DNA from: Acidaminobacter hydrogenoformans DSM 2784
Lineage (GTDB): Bacteria > Bacillota > Clostridia > Peptostreptococcales > Acidaminobacteraceae
DNA length: 64,000 nt
Assembly: GCF_900103005.1 (NCBI RefSeq)
Contig: NZ_FMWL01000002.1
Coordinates: 62,001-126,000 of the forward strand
Direction of reading: 5' to 3'
Below, one piece after another: positions 25,291 to 32,093 of this stretch (positions are counted from its first letter, which is position 1; each line of letters begins with the position of its first letter). The notes beneath the pieces are model-generated. The model ran no database searches. It was not told the origin of the DNA and saw nothing but the letters and a program-made list of their open reading frames with translations. Position numbers and translations under genes: made by a program.

Positions 25291-26170
25291 CTACTGCTCC
25301 CCGCCGTTCTATAAAGTCATCTGGCCACTCAAGCGACAGACGGCCTATAAGACCTTTTCTGAACTCATCCAGAAGGATTCTGGAAACCTTGTCGTAGTCA
25401 ATTTCCCCGCCGCCCCGGCGACAGCCTCTGCGCAGGGCTATGGCATCCATGAGCTCAATGGTAGGTGCTGTTGGGTCGACTTCAACGCCATAACGTGCCG
25501 TCAAGGCTTCAGCATAGTGCAGCTCCATACGGCGCAGAAGCTCATAGGCCATGTCCTCAATGTTAAGGATATCATCCTTGATGGCGCCTGTCATGGCGAG
25601 ATTAAGACCCACTTCCCTGGAATCGATTTTTGGCCATAAAATGCCCGGTGTATCAAATAATTCTATATCATCCCGAATCCGGATCCATTGCTTGCCGCGG
25701 GTTACCCCCGGCCTGTTACCCGTCTTCGTTGCGCTTTTGCCAACGAGCTTGTTGATAAGGCTCGATTTTCCGACATTGGGAATTCCCACTATCATCACTC
25801 GAACCGGTCCCGGGTTCCGTCCCTTTTCAAGATATTTTGCCCGTTTTTCCTTCATGCGGTCGACAATCTGACGCATCAGACGGTCTATGCCGTCGCCATG
25901 AACGGCGTCCAGCAACTCAACACTGGCACCTTCTTCTTCAAAATGACGCTTCCACAAGCTGGTGACCTTGGGATCCGCGAGGTCATATTTATTCATGCAC
26001 ACGATACGGGGCTTGCCCTTTGTGAGCTCTGCAATTTGAGGATTTCTGCTGCTCTCCGGAATTCTGGCATCCAGCAGCTCTACAACGACGTCCACCAGTT
26101 TGAGATGACTTTGGATCAGTTCCTTGGTCTTCTTCATATGTCCGGGATACCAGTTGATGGTTTGACTCAT
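25277..26170 (-). CDS. rbgA: Ribosome biogenesis GTPase RbgA (YlqF)
   Basis: Circularly permuted GTPase needed for late 50S assembly. INWYPGHMKKT opens the protein; NKYD (G4) comes before GIPNVGKSSLINKL (G1, near 127) and DTPG (G3). The C-terminal ANTAR-like domain follows. 297 residues. GGGAGG precedes the ATG. A terminator after rplS lies only 26 bases upstream and leaves no room for a normal promoter, so expression depends on read-through or on a promoter within rplS. Confidence 0.97.
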   Translation of the reverse strand: MSQTINWYPGHMKKTKELIQSHLKLVDVVVELLDARIPESSRNPQIAELTKGKPRIVCMNKYDLADPKVTSLWKRHFEEEGASVELLDAVHGDGIDRLMRQIVDRMKEKRAKYLEKGRNPGPVRVMIVGIPNVGKSSLINKLVGKSATKTGNRPGVTRGKQWIRIRDDIELFDTPGILWPKIDSREVGLNLAMTGAIKDDILNIEDMAYELLRRMELHYAEALTARYGVEVDPTAPTIELMDAIALRRGCRRGGGEIDYDKVSRILLDEFRKGLIGRLSLEWPDDFIERRGAVDEDN

Positions 26171-26195
26171 GAGATTCCCTCCCTTCAGAGAGTTT

Positions 26196-26228
26196 GTAAA
26201 AAATTAAAGGGACTGTTCGACAGTCCCT
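26196..26228 (-). terminator. intrinsic terminator after rplS
   Basis: AGGGACTGT-cga-ACAGTCCCT (nine perfect pairs) followed by TTTAATTTTTT on the minus strand, ten bases after rplS. Confidence 0.9.
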
Positions 26229-26238
26229 CCAATTTCGC

Positions 26239-26586
26239 TTAGATTCTTTCTTTGACCTTAGCGGCTTTGCCGACGCGGTCTCTGATGTAGTTGAGCTTGG
26301 CTCTGCGTACTTTACCTCTTCTCGTCACTTCGATCTTTTCGATCTTAGGTGAGTGAAGCGGGAAAGTTTTTTCAACGCCAACACCGGAAGACAGTTTACG
26401 TACAGTAAACGTTTCGCGGATCCCGCCGTTCTGGAATTTCATCACAAGGCCTTCGAAGATCTGGATACGCTCACGCTTTCCTTCTACGACTCTAATGTGG
26501 ACGCGGACCGTATCACCGACTCCGAATTCCGTCACGTCAGTCTTGAGTTGCTCTAATTCAAGAGACTTCAGTATGTTTTGATTCAT
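26239..26586 (-). CDS. rplS: 50S ribosomal protein L19
   Basis: Structural protein at the 30S-50S interface. [26 protein letters not shown] and [24 protein letters not shown] are the family cores; 115 residues. GGGAGG precedes the ATG. It has its own near-consensus promoter at the end of trmD and a leader of about 75 bases. Confidence 0.99.
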   Translation of the reverse strand: MNQNILKSLELEQLKTDVTEFGVGDTVRVHIRVVEGKRERIQIFEGLVMKFQNGGIRETFTVRKLSSGVGVEKTFPLHSPKIEKIEVTRRGKVRRAKLNYIRDRVGKAAKVKERI

Positions 26587-26658
26587 GGGGCTTACCTCCC
26601 TTCTCCAAAGCGGTTCATTAACGGACCTAACCCGCCAGCGGAACAGCCGTAATTCACA
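26587..26658 (-). promoter_or_regulatory. rplS leader, candidate L19 autoregulatory RNA
   Basis: The leader can form GCGG(g)TT/AACCGC and ACGG/CCGT pairings that compete. Firmicutes carry a known L19 leader family upstream of rplS; position and size fit, but the match was not computed. Confidence 0.4.
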
Positions 26659-26664
26659 AAATTC

Positions 26665-26693
26665 ATTATATCACCGCAAAGTTATGAACACAA
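26665..26693 (-). promoter_or_regulatory. sigma-A promoter of rplS
   Basis: TTGTGT (26688-26693) and TATAAT (26665-26670), spacer 17 bases, directly after the trmD stop codon. Confidence 0.8.
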
Positions 26694-26694
26694 T

Positions 26695-27426
26695 CTATTT
26701 CAAATACTTTTCGACGATTTTTCGCTTTTTTTTGTCCGTCAGACGATCATAATAGGCACGGAGCATATCCGGCCGCCGCTCACCTGTCAATTTGACAGAT
26801 TCCTCAAAGCGCCACAGCTCAATATTCTTGTGGTGACCGGACAGCAGGATGTCCGGAATGGCCATGCCTTCATAAACCGCGGGTCTGGTATAGTGGGGAT
26901 ACTCCAGGAGTCCGTCATAGTGGCTCTCCTCCATGTGAGAATCCTCAGTATTGAGAACCCCTTCGATCATTCTTGAAATGGCATCCATAAGGACCATGGC
27001 GGGAATTTCACCGCCCGTGAGCACATAATCCCCAATTGAAACCTCATCTGTGACGAAAGTGTCAATCACCCTTTGGTCAATCCCTTCGTAATGTCCACAA
27101 ACCAAAACCATTCGATCGAGTTTTGAAAAGTCGACCACCATCTGCTGCGTCAACGTTTTGCCCTTTGGGGTCAGGTAAACAATCCTCTCACCCGCCGCCA
27201 GACTTTGATCCCGCAGGCAGTCGAAGAGTGGCTGAGGCTTCATCACAAGGCCTGCCCCGCCGCCAAAGGGCGCGTCATCCACCCGTTTGCTTGGGGAGTC
27301 CGAATAATCCCGAAAGTTAACGCACTCTACCTCTATATGCCCTTGACCGGCTGCCCTTGCCATAATGCTGGTCGAGGTAAACGCAGAAAACATTTCAGGA
27401 AACAGAGTCAGCACTGTGAATTTCAC
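26695..27426 (-). CDS. trmD: tRNA (guanine37-N1)-methyltransferase
   Basis: SPOUT-class enzyme that methylates G37 next to the anticodon using S-adenosylmethionine. The trefoil-knot motifs are present: VCGHYEGIDQRVIDTF near 112 and EVSIGDYVLTGGEIPAMVL near 130. 243 residues. Its start overlaps the rimM stop by four bases (ATGA). Part of the rpsP-khpA-rimM-trmD operon. Confidence 0.98.
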   Translation of the reverse strand: MKFTVLTLFPEMFSAFTSTSIMARAAGQGHIEVECVNFRDYSDSPSKRVDDAPFGGGAGLVMKPQPLFDCLRDQSLAAGERIVYLTPKGKTLTQQMVVDFSKLDRMVLVCGHYEGIDQRVIDTFVTDEVSIGDYVLTGGEIPAMVLMDAISRMIEGVLNTEDSHMEESHYDGLLEYPHYTRPAVYEGMAIPDILLSGHHKNIELWRFEESVKLTGERRPDMLRAYYDRLTDKKKRKIVEKYLK

Positions 27427-27938
27427 TCAATCATCCCTTCAATCAGGCTGACCAGCACTCGGCCTTCCTCAATGGACACCTTTTTCACGAAAGCTTTGAC
27501 AACAGGAATATAAAAGTCTGGCTTTCCTTCTCGTGCCACCACGTAGAGATTTTGGGCACCGTTGGTAGAGACATCCTTAATCGTGCCTACATGCCCTTGA
27601 TGCTCATCAATGACATCAAGGCCAATCAAGTCGACAATGAAGTGCTCACCTTCCTCCAGTGTCCCGTAATCTGCCCTGAGCCTGTAGAGCTCACGATTTT
27701 TGTATCTCTCAGCGGCGTTGATGTCGTCAATGCCTTCGAATTTCACAAGCACGAGGCCTTTAACATAACGCACATTTTCGATCTTAAACTTCTTTTCACC
27801 CTCACCTTGAACCAGCAGGGTTTCGAATGCTTCAAAGTCCTCCGGCGACGATGTAAAAGCCTTAATTTTCACATCCCCGCGCAGCCCATGTGTATTGACG
27901 ATCTGCCCTACGACAAAACGGTCCGTTTTATTATTCAT
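27423..27938 (-). CDS. rimM: 16S rRNA processing protein RimM
   Basis: 30S assembly factor that binds S19. The N-terminal RimM domain (VGQIVNTHGLRGDVKIKAFT near residue 11) is followed by a PRC-barrel (LIGLDVIDEHQGHVGTIKDV). 171 residues. A hairpin lies in the gap after khpA, so it may be made at a lower level than S16. Confidence 0.97.
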   Translation of the reverse strand: MNNKTDRFVVGQIVNTHGLRGDVKIKAFTSSPEDFEAFETLLVQGEGEKKFKIENVRYVKGLVLVKFEGIDDINAAERYKNRELYRLRADYGTLEEGEHFIVDLIGLDVIDEHQGHVGTIKDVSTNGAQNLYVVAREGKPDFYIPVVKAFVKKVSIEEGRVLVSLIEGMIE

Positions 27939-27962
27939 TGAGATCTTACCCCCATAGAAAAC

Positions 27963-27999
27963 CGGCCCACTCCTTCAGCAGACGCTGAGAAGTGAGCCG
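27963..27999 (-). terminator. attenuator-like hairpin between khpA and rimM
   Basis: CGGC..ACT.CTCAGC and GCTGA..AGT..GCCG pair with mismatches around a GTCT loop, followed by GTTTTC on the minus strand. It starts 12 bases after khpA. A partial terminator would lower rimM-trmD relative to rpsP. Confidence 0.55.
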
Positions 28000-28010
28000 A
28001 TTCAGGTTAT

Positions 28011-28241
28011 TTATTGAACGATTTCGACGACCACGTGTTTGTTCTCACGGGTTGCCGCCGCTTTGACAACCGTACGCAGCGCTTTCGCGATGCGCCCCTG
28101 CTTGCCAATCACTTTACCCATGTCTTCAGGCGCTACCTTGAGTTCAATGACAACTGACGCAGAGGTGACCGTTTCGCTGACCTCAACGCTCTCCGGGTGG
28201 TCGACCAGTGCTTCTGCTATGACCTTGACAAGTTCACCCAC
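28011..28241 (-). CDS. khpA: KH-domain RNA-binding protein KhpA (YlqC)
   Basis: A 76-residue single type-II KH domain: GELVKVIAEALVDHPESVEV then APEDMGKVIGKQGRIAKALRTVVKAAA with the GKxGR loop. KhpA pairs with KhpB (Jag/EloR) in other Firmicutes to control cell length and division by RNA binding. GAAGGAGGT stands seven bases before the GTG used; an in-frame GTG eight codons upstream would put the Shine-Dalgarno inside the gene. The B. subtilis neighbour ylqD is absent. Confidence 0.95.
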   Translation of the reverse strand: MGELVKVIAEALVDHPESVEVSETVTSASVVIELKVAPEDMGKVIGKQGRIAKALRTVVKAAATRENKHVVVEIVQ

Positions 28242-28274
28242 GGTGATACCTCCTTCTCGAGTCACGCTTTAAAA

Positions 28275-28532
28275 TTACTTAACGAGTTTCTCGTAAACGC
28301 CGTGCTTCTTGAAGAGCGCCTTGACGGTTTCAGTAGGTTGTGCGCCGTCATTCAGCCATTTGATGGCCTTTTCTTCGTCAATCTTAATCTGAGCTGGCTC
28401 AGAAATAGGATTGTAGTAGCCAATTTGCTCGATGAATTTGCCGTCTCGAGGAGATCTCGAGTCTGCAACCACCAATCTATAAAAAGGCTTTTTCTTAGCA
28501 CCCATACGCGTCATTCTGATCTTAACTGCCAT
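28275..28532 (-). CDS. rpsP: 30S ribosomal protein S16
   Basis: Structural 30S protein important for assembly. [26 protein letters not shown] is the family start, and GYYNPIS follows. 85 residues. GGAGGTG lies eleven bases before this ATG; an ATG three codons upstream is too close to it. Confidence 0.98.
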   Translation of the reverse strand: MAVKIRMTRMGAKKKPFYRLVVADSRSPRDGKFIEQIGYYNPISEPAQIKIDEEKAIKWLNDGAQPTETVKALFKKHGVYEKLVK

Positions 28533-28589
28533 TTTATACATCACCTCCAAAATTTTAATAATCTATGTGGACCGAGACAATCTCGAAAT

Positions 28590-28595
28590 CCTCCT
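28590..28595 (-). other. orphan Shine-Dalgarno between ffh and rpsP
   Basis: AGGAGG in the 95-base ffh-rpsP gap stands nine bases before TTG-TCT-CGG-TCC-ACA-TAG, a five-codon frame that overlaps a CGAGA-TTG-TCTCG hairpin. It may be a stand-by ribosome site or leader element for S16, or simply a relic. Confidence 0.25.
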
Positions 28596-28627
28596 AACCA
28601 AGTATGACCCATTGCAAAACTGCTTGA

Positions 28628-29962
28628 CTAAAACGGCATTCTCATCCCGCCGCGCTTCATGCGCTTATCCATGCCCGCAAACTGTTTCATCATCTTTTTG
28701 GTCTGCTCAAACTGCTTCAGGAGCTTGTTGACCTCCTGGACGCTGGTACCGGACCCGGCTGCAATGCGTTTCTTTCTGCTGCCGTTGATGATATTGGGAT
28801 CCCTGCGCTCTTTAAGGGTCATGGACTGAATGATGGCTTCGAGTCTGACAAAGTCTTTCTCGTCCACCTGAATGTCCTTGAGTGCCTTTTGATTGCCGAG
28901 TCCGGGAATCATCCCGAGCAGGTCGCCAATAGGGCCCATTTTTTTCATTTGCTGCAGCTGACTGAGAAAATCCTCAAAGTCGAAGCTGCCCTTTTTCATT
29001 TTCTTTTCGAGCTTTCTGGCTTCATCCTCGTCAAAGGTACTCTGGGCCTTTTCTATGAGGGTCAGGACGTCGCCCATCCCCAGAATCCGGGAAGCCATCC
29101 GGTCCGGATGGAACTCCTCGAGCTCGCTGAGCTTCTCGCCAACACCGGCGAATTTGATTGGTTTCCCGGTCACCGCCCTGACAGACAGCGCCGCGCCGCC
29201 CCGGGTGTCACCATCCAGCTTGGTCATGATCAGACCATCAATGCCCAGCTGCGCGTTAAAGCTCTCCGCGACATTGACAGCATCCTGACCGGTCATGGCA
29301 TCCACGACGAGTAAAATTTCAGTGGGTCTGGCGGCTTTCTTGATGTCCACCAGCTCATTCATGAGCATTTCGTCAATGTGAAGACGGCCAGCGGTATCCA
29401 GAATCACAACGTCATTTCCATAACGCTGGGCGTGGGTTATAGCCGCCTTGGTGATCTCAATGGGACTGATCTCCCCCATGGTAAAGACCGGAATAGCCAG
29501 GCTGTCCCCTACCACCTGCAGCTGTTTGATCGCCGCTGGACGGTAAATGTCACACGCCACCAGAAGCGGCTTTTTTCCCTGCTTTTTCAGGTAATTGCCG
29601 AGCTTGCCGCAGGTCGTGGTCTTACCGGAACCCTGAAGGCCCACCATCATGTAAACGGAGATGGGGCTCGACGAAAAAGTCAGTTTGCTGCGGGTAGTCC
29701 CCATCAGCGTTGTCAGCTCTTCATTGACAATCTTGATAACCTGCTGACCAGGCGTCAGGCTCGACATGACCTCCTGGCCAATCGCACGGTCTGTGACCTT
29801 TTGAATAAAATCCTTAACAATTTTAAAGTTGACGTCCGCTTCAAGAAGCGCCAGTTTGACTTCGCGCATGGCAGCCTTGACATCTGCTTCAGTCAGCTTG
29901 CCTTTTCCACGGAGCGTCTTAAACGTGTTTTGCAGTTTATCCGCTAAACTTTCAAAAACCAA
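28628..29962 (-). CDS. ffh: Signal recognition particle protein Ffh
   Basis: SRP54 GTPase that binds signal sequences and SRP RNA and docks with FtsY at the membrane. The N domain (1-85), G domain with GLQGSGKTTTCGKLGNYL near 105, DTAGRLHIDE near 190 and TKLDGDTRGGAALS near 247, and the Met-rich M domain (about 300-444) are all present. The protein ends in a basic, Met-rich tail. TTG start, with AGGAGG eight bases upstream. No SRP RNA gene is in the window. Confidence 0.98.
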   Translation of the reverse strand: MVFESLADKLQNTFKTLRGKGKLTEADVKAAMREVKLALLEADVNFKIVKDFIQKVTDRAIGQEVMSSLTPGQQVIKIVNEELTTLMGTTRSKLTFSSSPISVYMMVGLQGSGKTTTCGKLGNYLKKQGKKPLLVACDIYRPAAIKQLQVVGDSLAIPVFTMGEISPIEITKAAITHAQRYGNDVVILDTAGRLHIDEMLMNELVDIKKAARPTEILLVVDAMTGQDAVNVAESFNAQLGIDGLIMTKLDGDTRGGAALSVRAVTGKPIKFAGVGEKLSELEEFHPDRMASRILGMGDVLTLIEKAQSTFDEDEARKLEKKMKKGSFDFEDFLSQLQQMKKMGPIGDLLGMIPGLGNQKALKDIQVDEKDFVRLEAIIQSMTLKERRDPNIINGSRKKRIAAGSGTSVQEVNKLLKQFEQTKKMMKQFAGMDKRMKRGGMRMPF

Positions 29963-30006
29963 ACGTTGAAACCTCCTAAACCCGGTAGCCGGGGATCTGA
30001 ATCCGC

Positions 30007-30372
30007 TTATTCCAAAATGTCGCTCGCTTCCCGGATCAGCTCGGAAATGCGCTCATGCAGTTCGGAAGCCTCTGCCTCTTCACTGATTTTAACGTCAATT
30101 TCCCGCATACCATCCACGAGGTGGCGAATGGCTTTTTCCCTCTGTTCGAAACGGGCGGCCATGCCAAGCTTGTCTTCGTACTGATCCAGCTGCTTTTCAG
30201 CCCGCTTGATCGTGTCGTAAACCGCTTGTCTGCTGATGCCAAGCTCCTCGGAAATCTCTCCAAAGGACAAGTCCAAAATGCAGTAGTCCTCGAGGATCTC
30301 CTGCTGCTTTTCCGTCAGCAGCTGACCGTAAAACTCAAACATAGTGCCGAGCTTGATTTTTTTGTCGAACAT
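30007..30372 (-). CDS. ylxM: YlxM/p13 family helix-turn-helix protein
   Basis: Sigma-70-region-4-like HTH protein: LTEKQQEILEDYCILDLSFGEISEELGISRQAVYDTIKRAE. It lies upstream of ffh throughout Firmicutes and is thought to affect SRP function; the mechanism is not established. The long reading frame starts 18 codons earlier, but GGCGGTGA before ATG-TTC-GAC supports 121 residues. A strong promoter is 80 bases upstream. Confidence 0.92.
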   Translation of the reverse strand: MFDKKIKLGTMFEFYGQLLTEKQQEILEDYCILDLSFGEISEELGISRQAVYDTIKRAEKQLDQYEDKLGMAARFEQREKAIRHLVDGMREIDVKISEEAEASELHERISELIREASDILE

Positions 30373-30454
30373 TCGAGTCACCGCCAATACTTTCAGTGGT
30401 ACGTTATATATTGTTGTGCTTTGCACCAGTAAAGGACTTTTACTTTACAGAAGT

Positions 30455-30483
30455 ATTCTAAGGGAATGGGGCCCGCTTGTCAA
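30455..30483 (-). promoter_or_regulatory. sigma-A promoter of ylxM-ffh-rpsP-khpA-rimM-trmD
   Basis: TTGACA (30478-30483) and TAGAAT (30455-30460), spacer 17 bases on the minus strand. Confidence 0.85.
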
Positions 30484-30530
30484 CTCTTTTTTGAATCAAA
30501 ACGCAGAATCAAAGCCAAGAGCAAGGCTAT

Positions 30531-30561
30531 GCCGATGGTGGTGGGGCCCACGACCATCGGC
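30531..30561 (-). terminator. GC-rich hairpin after ftsY
   Basis: GCCGATGGT and ACCATCGGC (nine perfect pairs) with an inner GTGG/CCAC stem, 15 bases after ftsY. No U-tract follows directly; a weaker AGCC...GGCT hairpin with TTTGATT comes next. Confidence 0.55.
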
Positions 30562-30576
30562 AGCAGCACTTTCTTT

Positions 30577-32007
30577 TTATGAAATGTCGAGCAGTGCGTT
30601 GACAAACTTCTCCGGATCGAAGGGCTGAAGGTCGTTCAGGCCTTCTCCCACGCCAATGAGCTTGACCGGAATTTCCACCTCGTGGAGAATGGACAGGACG
30701 ACGCCGCCCTTGGCCGTTCCATCCAGCTTAGTCAAAGCGATCCCAGTAATCTGGGCGGTTTCCTTGAAAATTTTCGCCTGCTGGAGGCCATTCTGCCCCG
30801 TCGTCGCGTCAAGGACCAGAAGCACTTCACGCTGCGCCTCAGGATAGTCACGCTCAATGACGCGGAAGATTTTCGCCAGCTCGTTCATGAGATTTTTTTT
30901 GTTGTGTAGGCGCCCGGCGGTGTCGCAGATCAACACGTCTGTCTTCCTCGCCTTGGCGGCCTGGATCGCGTCATAGACGACTGCGGCGGGGTCTGACCCC
31001 TCCTGGTGGGCTATGACGGGTACGCCGGAGCGTTCGCCCCAGATTTTGAGCTGATCAATGGCAGCTGCCCTGAAGGTATCTGCTGCAGCCAGCATGACCG
31101 TCTTTCCTTCGAGATTGAGTTTGTGGGCAATTTTGCCTATTGTCGTGGTCTTTCCTGCCCCGTTGACGCCAATCACGAAGAGGATGGCTGGACTCTGGTC
31201 AATATTGAGGTGATTGTCCGAATGGGCTTTGAGGGTGTCGACCATGACATCCCGCAGGACGGTCTTGACCTGCGAAGCGTCTGAGATGCGGCGCTCCACC
31301 AGGGCCTTTTTCAGGTTGTCGATCAGGGACATGGTCGTTTCCATGCCTATATCCGCTGTGATCAGGATCTCTTCCAGCTCTTCGTAGAGCTCCTCGTCAA
31401 TCTTGCCATAATCGTTCAGCAGGAGGTCAATGCGATCCGTGATCACTTTGCTGGTTTTACTGAGACCGGCTTTGAGGCGTTCGAAAAAGCCTGGGGCAGA
31501 AGCCCTTTCAGCGGCAGCGGCTTCTTTTGCCTCTTCAGATGCTTCAACGGCTTTTTCTATTTCTTCCGTTTCTTCTGTTTCTTCATGAAACTGTACAGTA
31601 TCCTCAACGATTTCAGGCGTTTCAGGCGCTTCTGGCACTTCAATTGATACAGGCGTTTCAGCCTCAGCCTCTGTCTCTGCCTCGATTTGAACCGTGGCTT
31701 CAGAGTCTTCTATCCATGCATGCTCTGTCTTCCTGGCTTCCTCAGCTACAGCGGCTTCCGTTGGGGTTATCTCTGTCTGAAGTTCTGCGCTCTCAGCTTC
31801 ATTGGAGTCCTGGCCGTATTCACTGTCCAGCGTTTTTGGAGCTGCTTCGGAGGATTCCTCAGAGGTTGATACCGGCGTTTCTTCCGAAGCTTCTTCCGAA
31901 GCTCCCTCAGAAGCGCCTTCCGCGGCCTCCTGAGATGCTTTTTCCACATTTTCTTCCTCAGGGATCTCCATAAGTTTCGAGATCCACTTCTTAAATAGTC
32001 CAGCCAA
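30577..32007 (-). CDS. ftsY: Signal recognition particle receptor FtsY
   Basis: Membrane-associated SRP receptor GTPase. The C-terminal NG domain (about 175-476) has GVNGAGKTTTIGKIA near 280, DTAGRLHNK near 362 and TKLDGTAKGG near 430. The first about 170 residues are an unusual low-complexity stretch rich in Glu, Ala, Ser and Thr after an amphipathic basic start (MAGLFKKWISKLME). Firmicute FtsY is usually near 300-330 residues, so 476 is long; the layout recalls the acidic A domain of E. coli FtsY. TTG start after AAGGATGA. A 21-codon ORF precedes it. Confidence 0.97.
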   Translation of the reverse strand: MAGLFKKWISKLMEIPEEENVEKASQEAAEGASEGASEEASEETPVSTSEESSEAAPKTLDSEYGQDSNEAESAELQTEITPTEAAVAEEARKTEHAWIEDSEATVQIEAETEAEAETPVSIEVPEAPETPEIVEDTVQFHEETEETEEIEKAVEASEEAKEAAAAERASAPGFFERLKAGLSKTSKVITDRIDLLLNDYGKIDEELYEELEEILITADIGMETTMSLIDNLKKALVERRISDASQVKTVLRDVMVDTLKAHSDNHLNIDQSPAILFVIGVNGAGKTTTIGKIAHKLNLEGKTVMLAAADTFRAAAIDQLKIWGERSGVPVIAHQEGSDPAAVVYDAIQAAKARKTDVLICDTAGRLHNKKNLMNELAKIFRVIERDYPEAQREVLLVLDATTGQNGLQQAKIFKETAQITGIALTKLDGTAKGGVVLSILHEVEIPVKLIGVGEGLNDLQPFDPEKFVNALLDIS

Positions 32008-32013
32008 ACTGAA

Positions 32014-32079
32014 TCATCCTTTCTTAGCGTGCTTTCGTTTGCCCAGTTGCATTTTGAAGGGACTGTGATAACCGGCCAA
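32014..32079 (-). CDS. candidate 21-residue basic small protein between smc and ftsY
   Basis: GGGAGG, four bases before TTG, begins a frame that reads M-A-G-Y-H-S-P-F-K-M-Q-L-G-K-R-K-H-A-K-K-G and stops with TGA six bases before the ftsY start, inside the ftsY Shine-Dalgarno region. It fills most of the 86-base gap. The good ribosome-binding site, fitting ends and strongly basic C-terminal half argue for translation, either as a real peptide or as a coupling ORF for ftsY. I know no homologue; the spacing is a little short, and chance cannot be excluded. Confidence 0.4.
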   Translation of the reverse strand: MAGYHSPFKMQLGKRKHAKKG

Positions 32080-32093
32080 AACACCTCCCGGCG

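Noticed and set aside
31527..31973. Leu/Pro-rich plus-strand frame opposite the ftsY acidic region
   Set aside because: The reverse complement of Glu/Ala/Ser codons yields open Leu/Pro/Phe frames; it reflects composition, not a gene.
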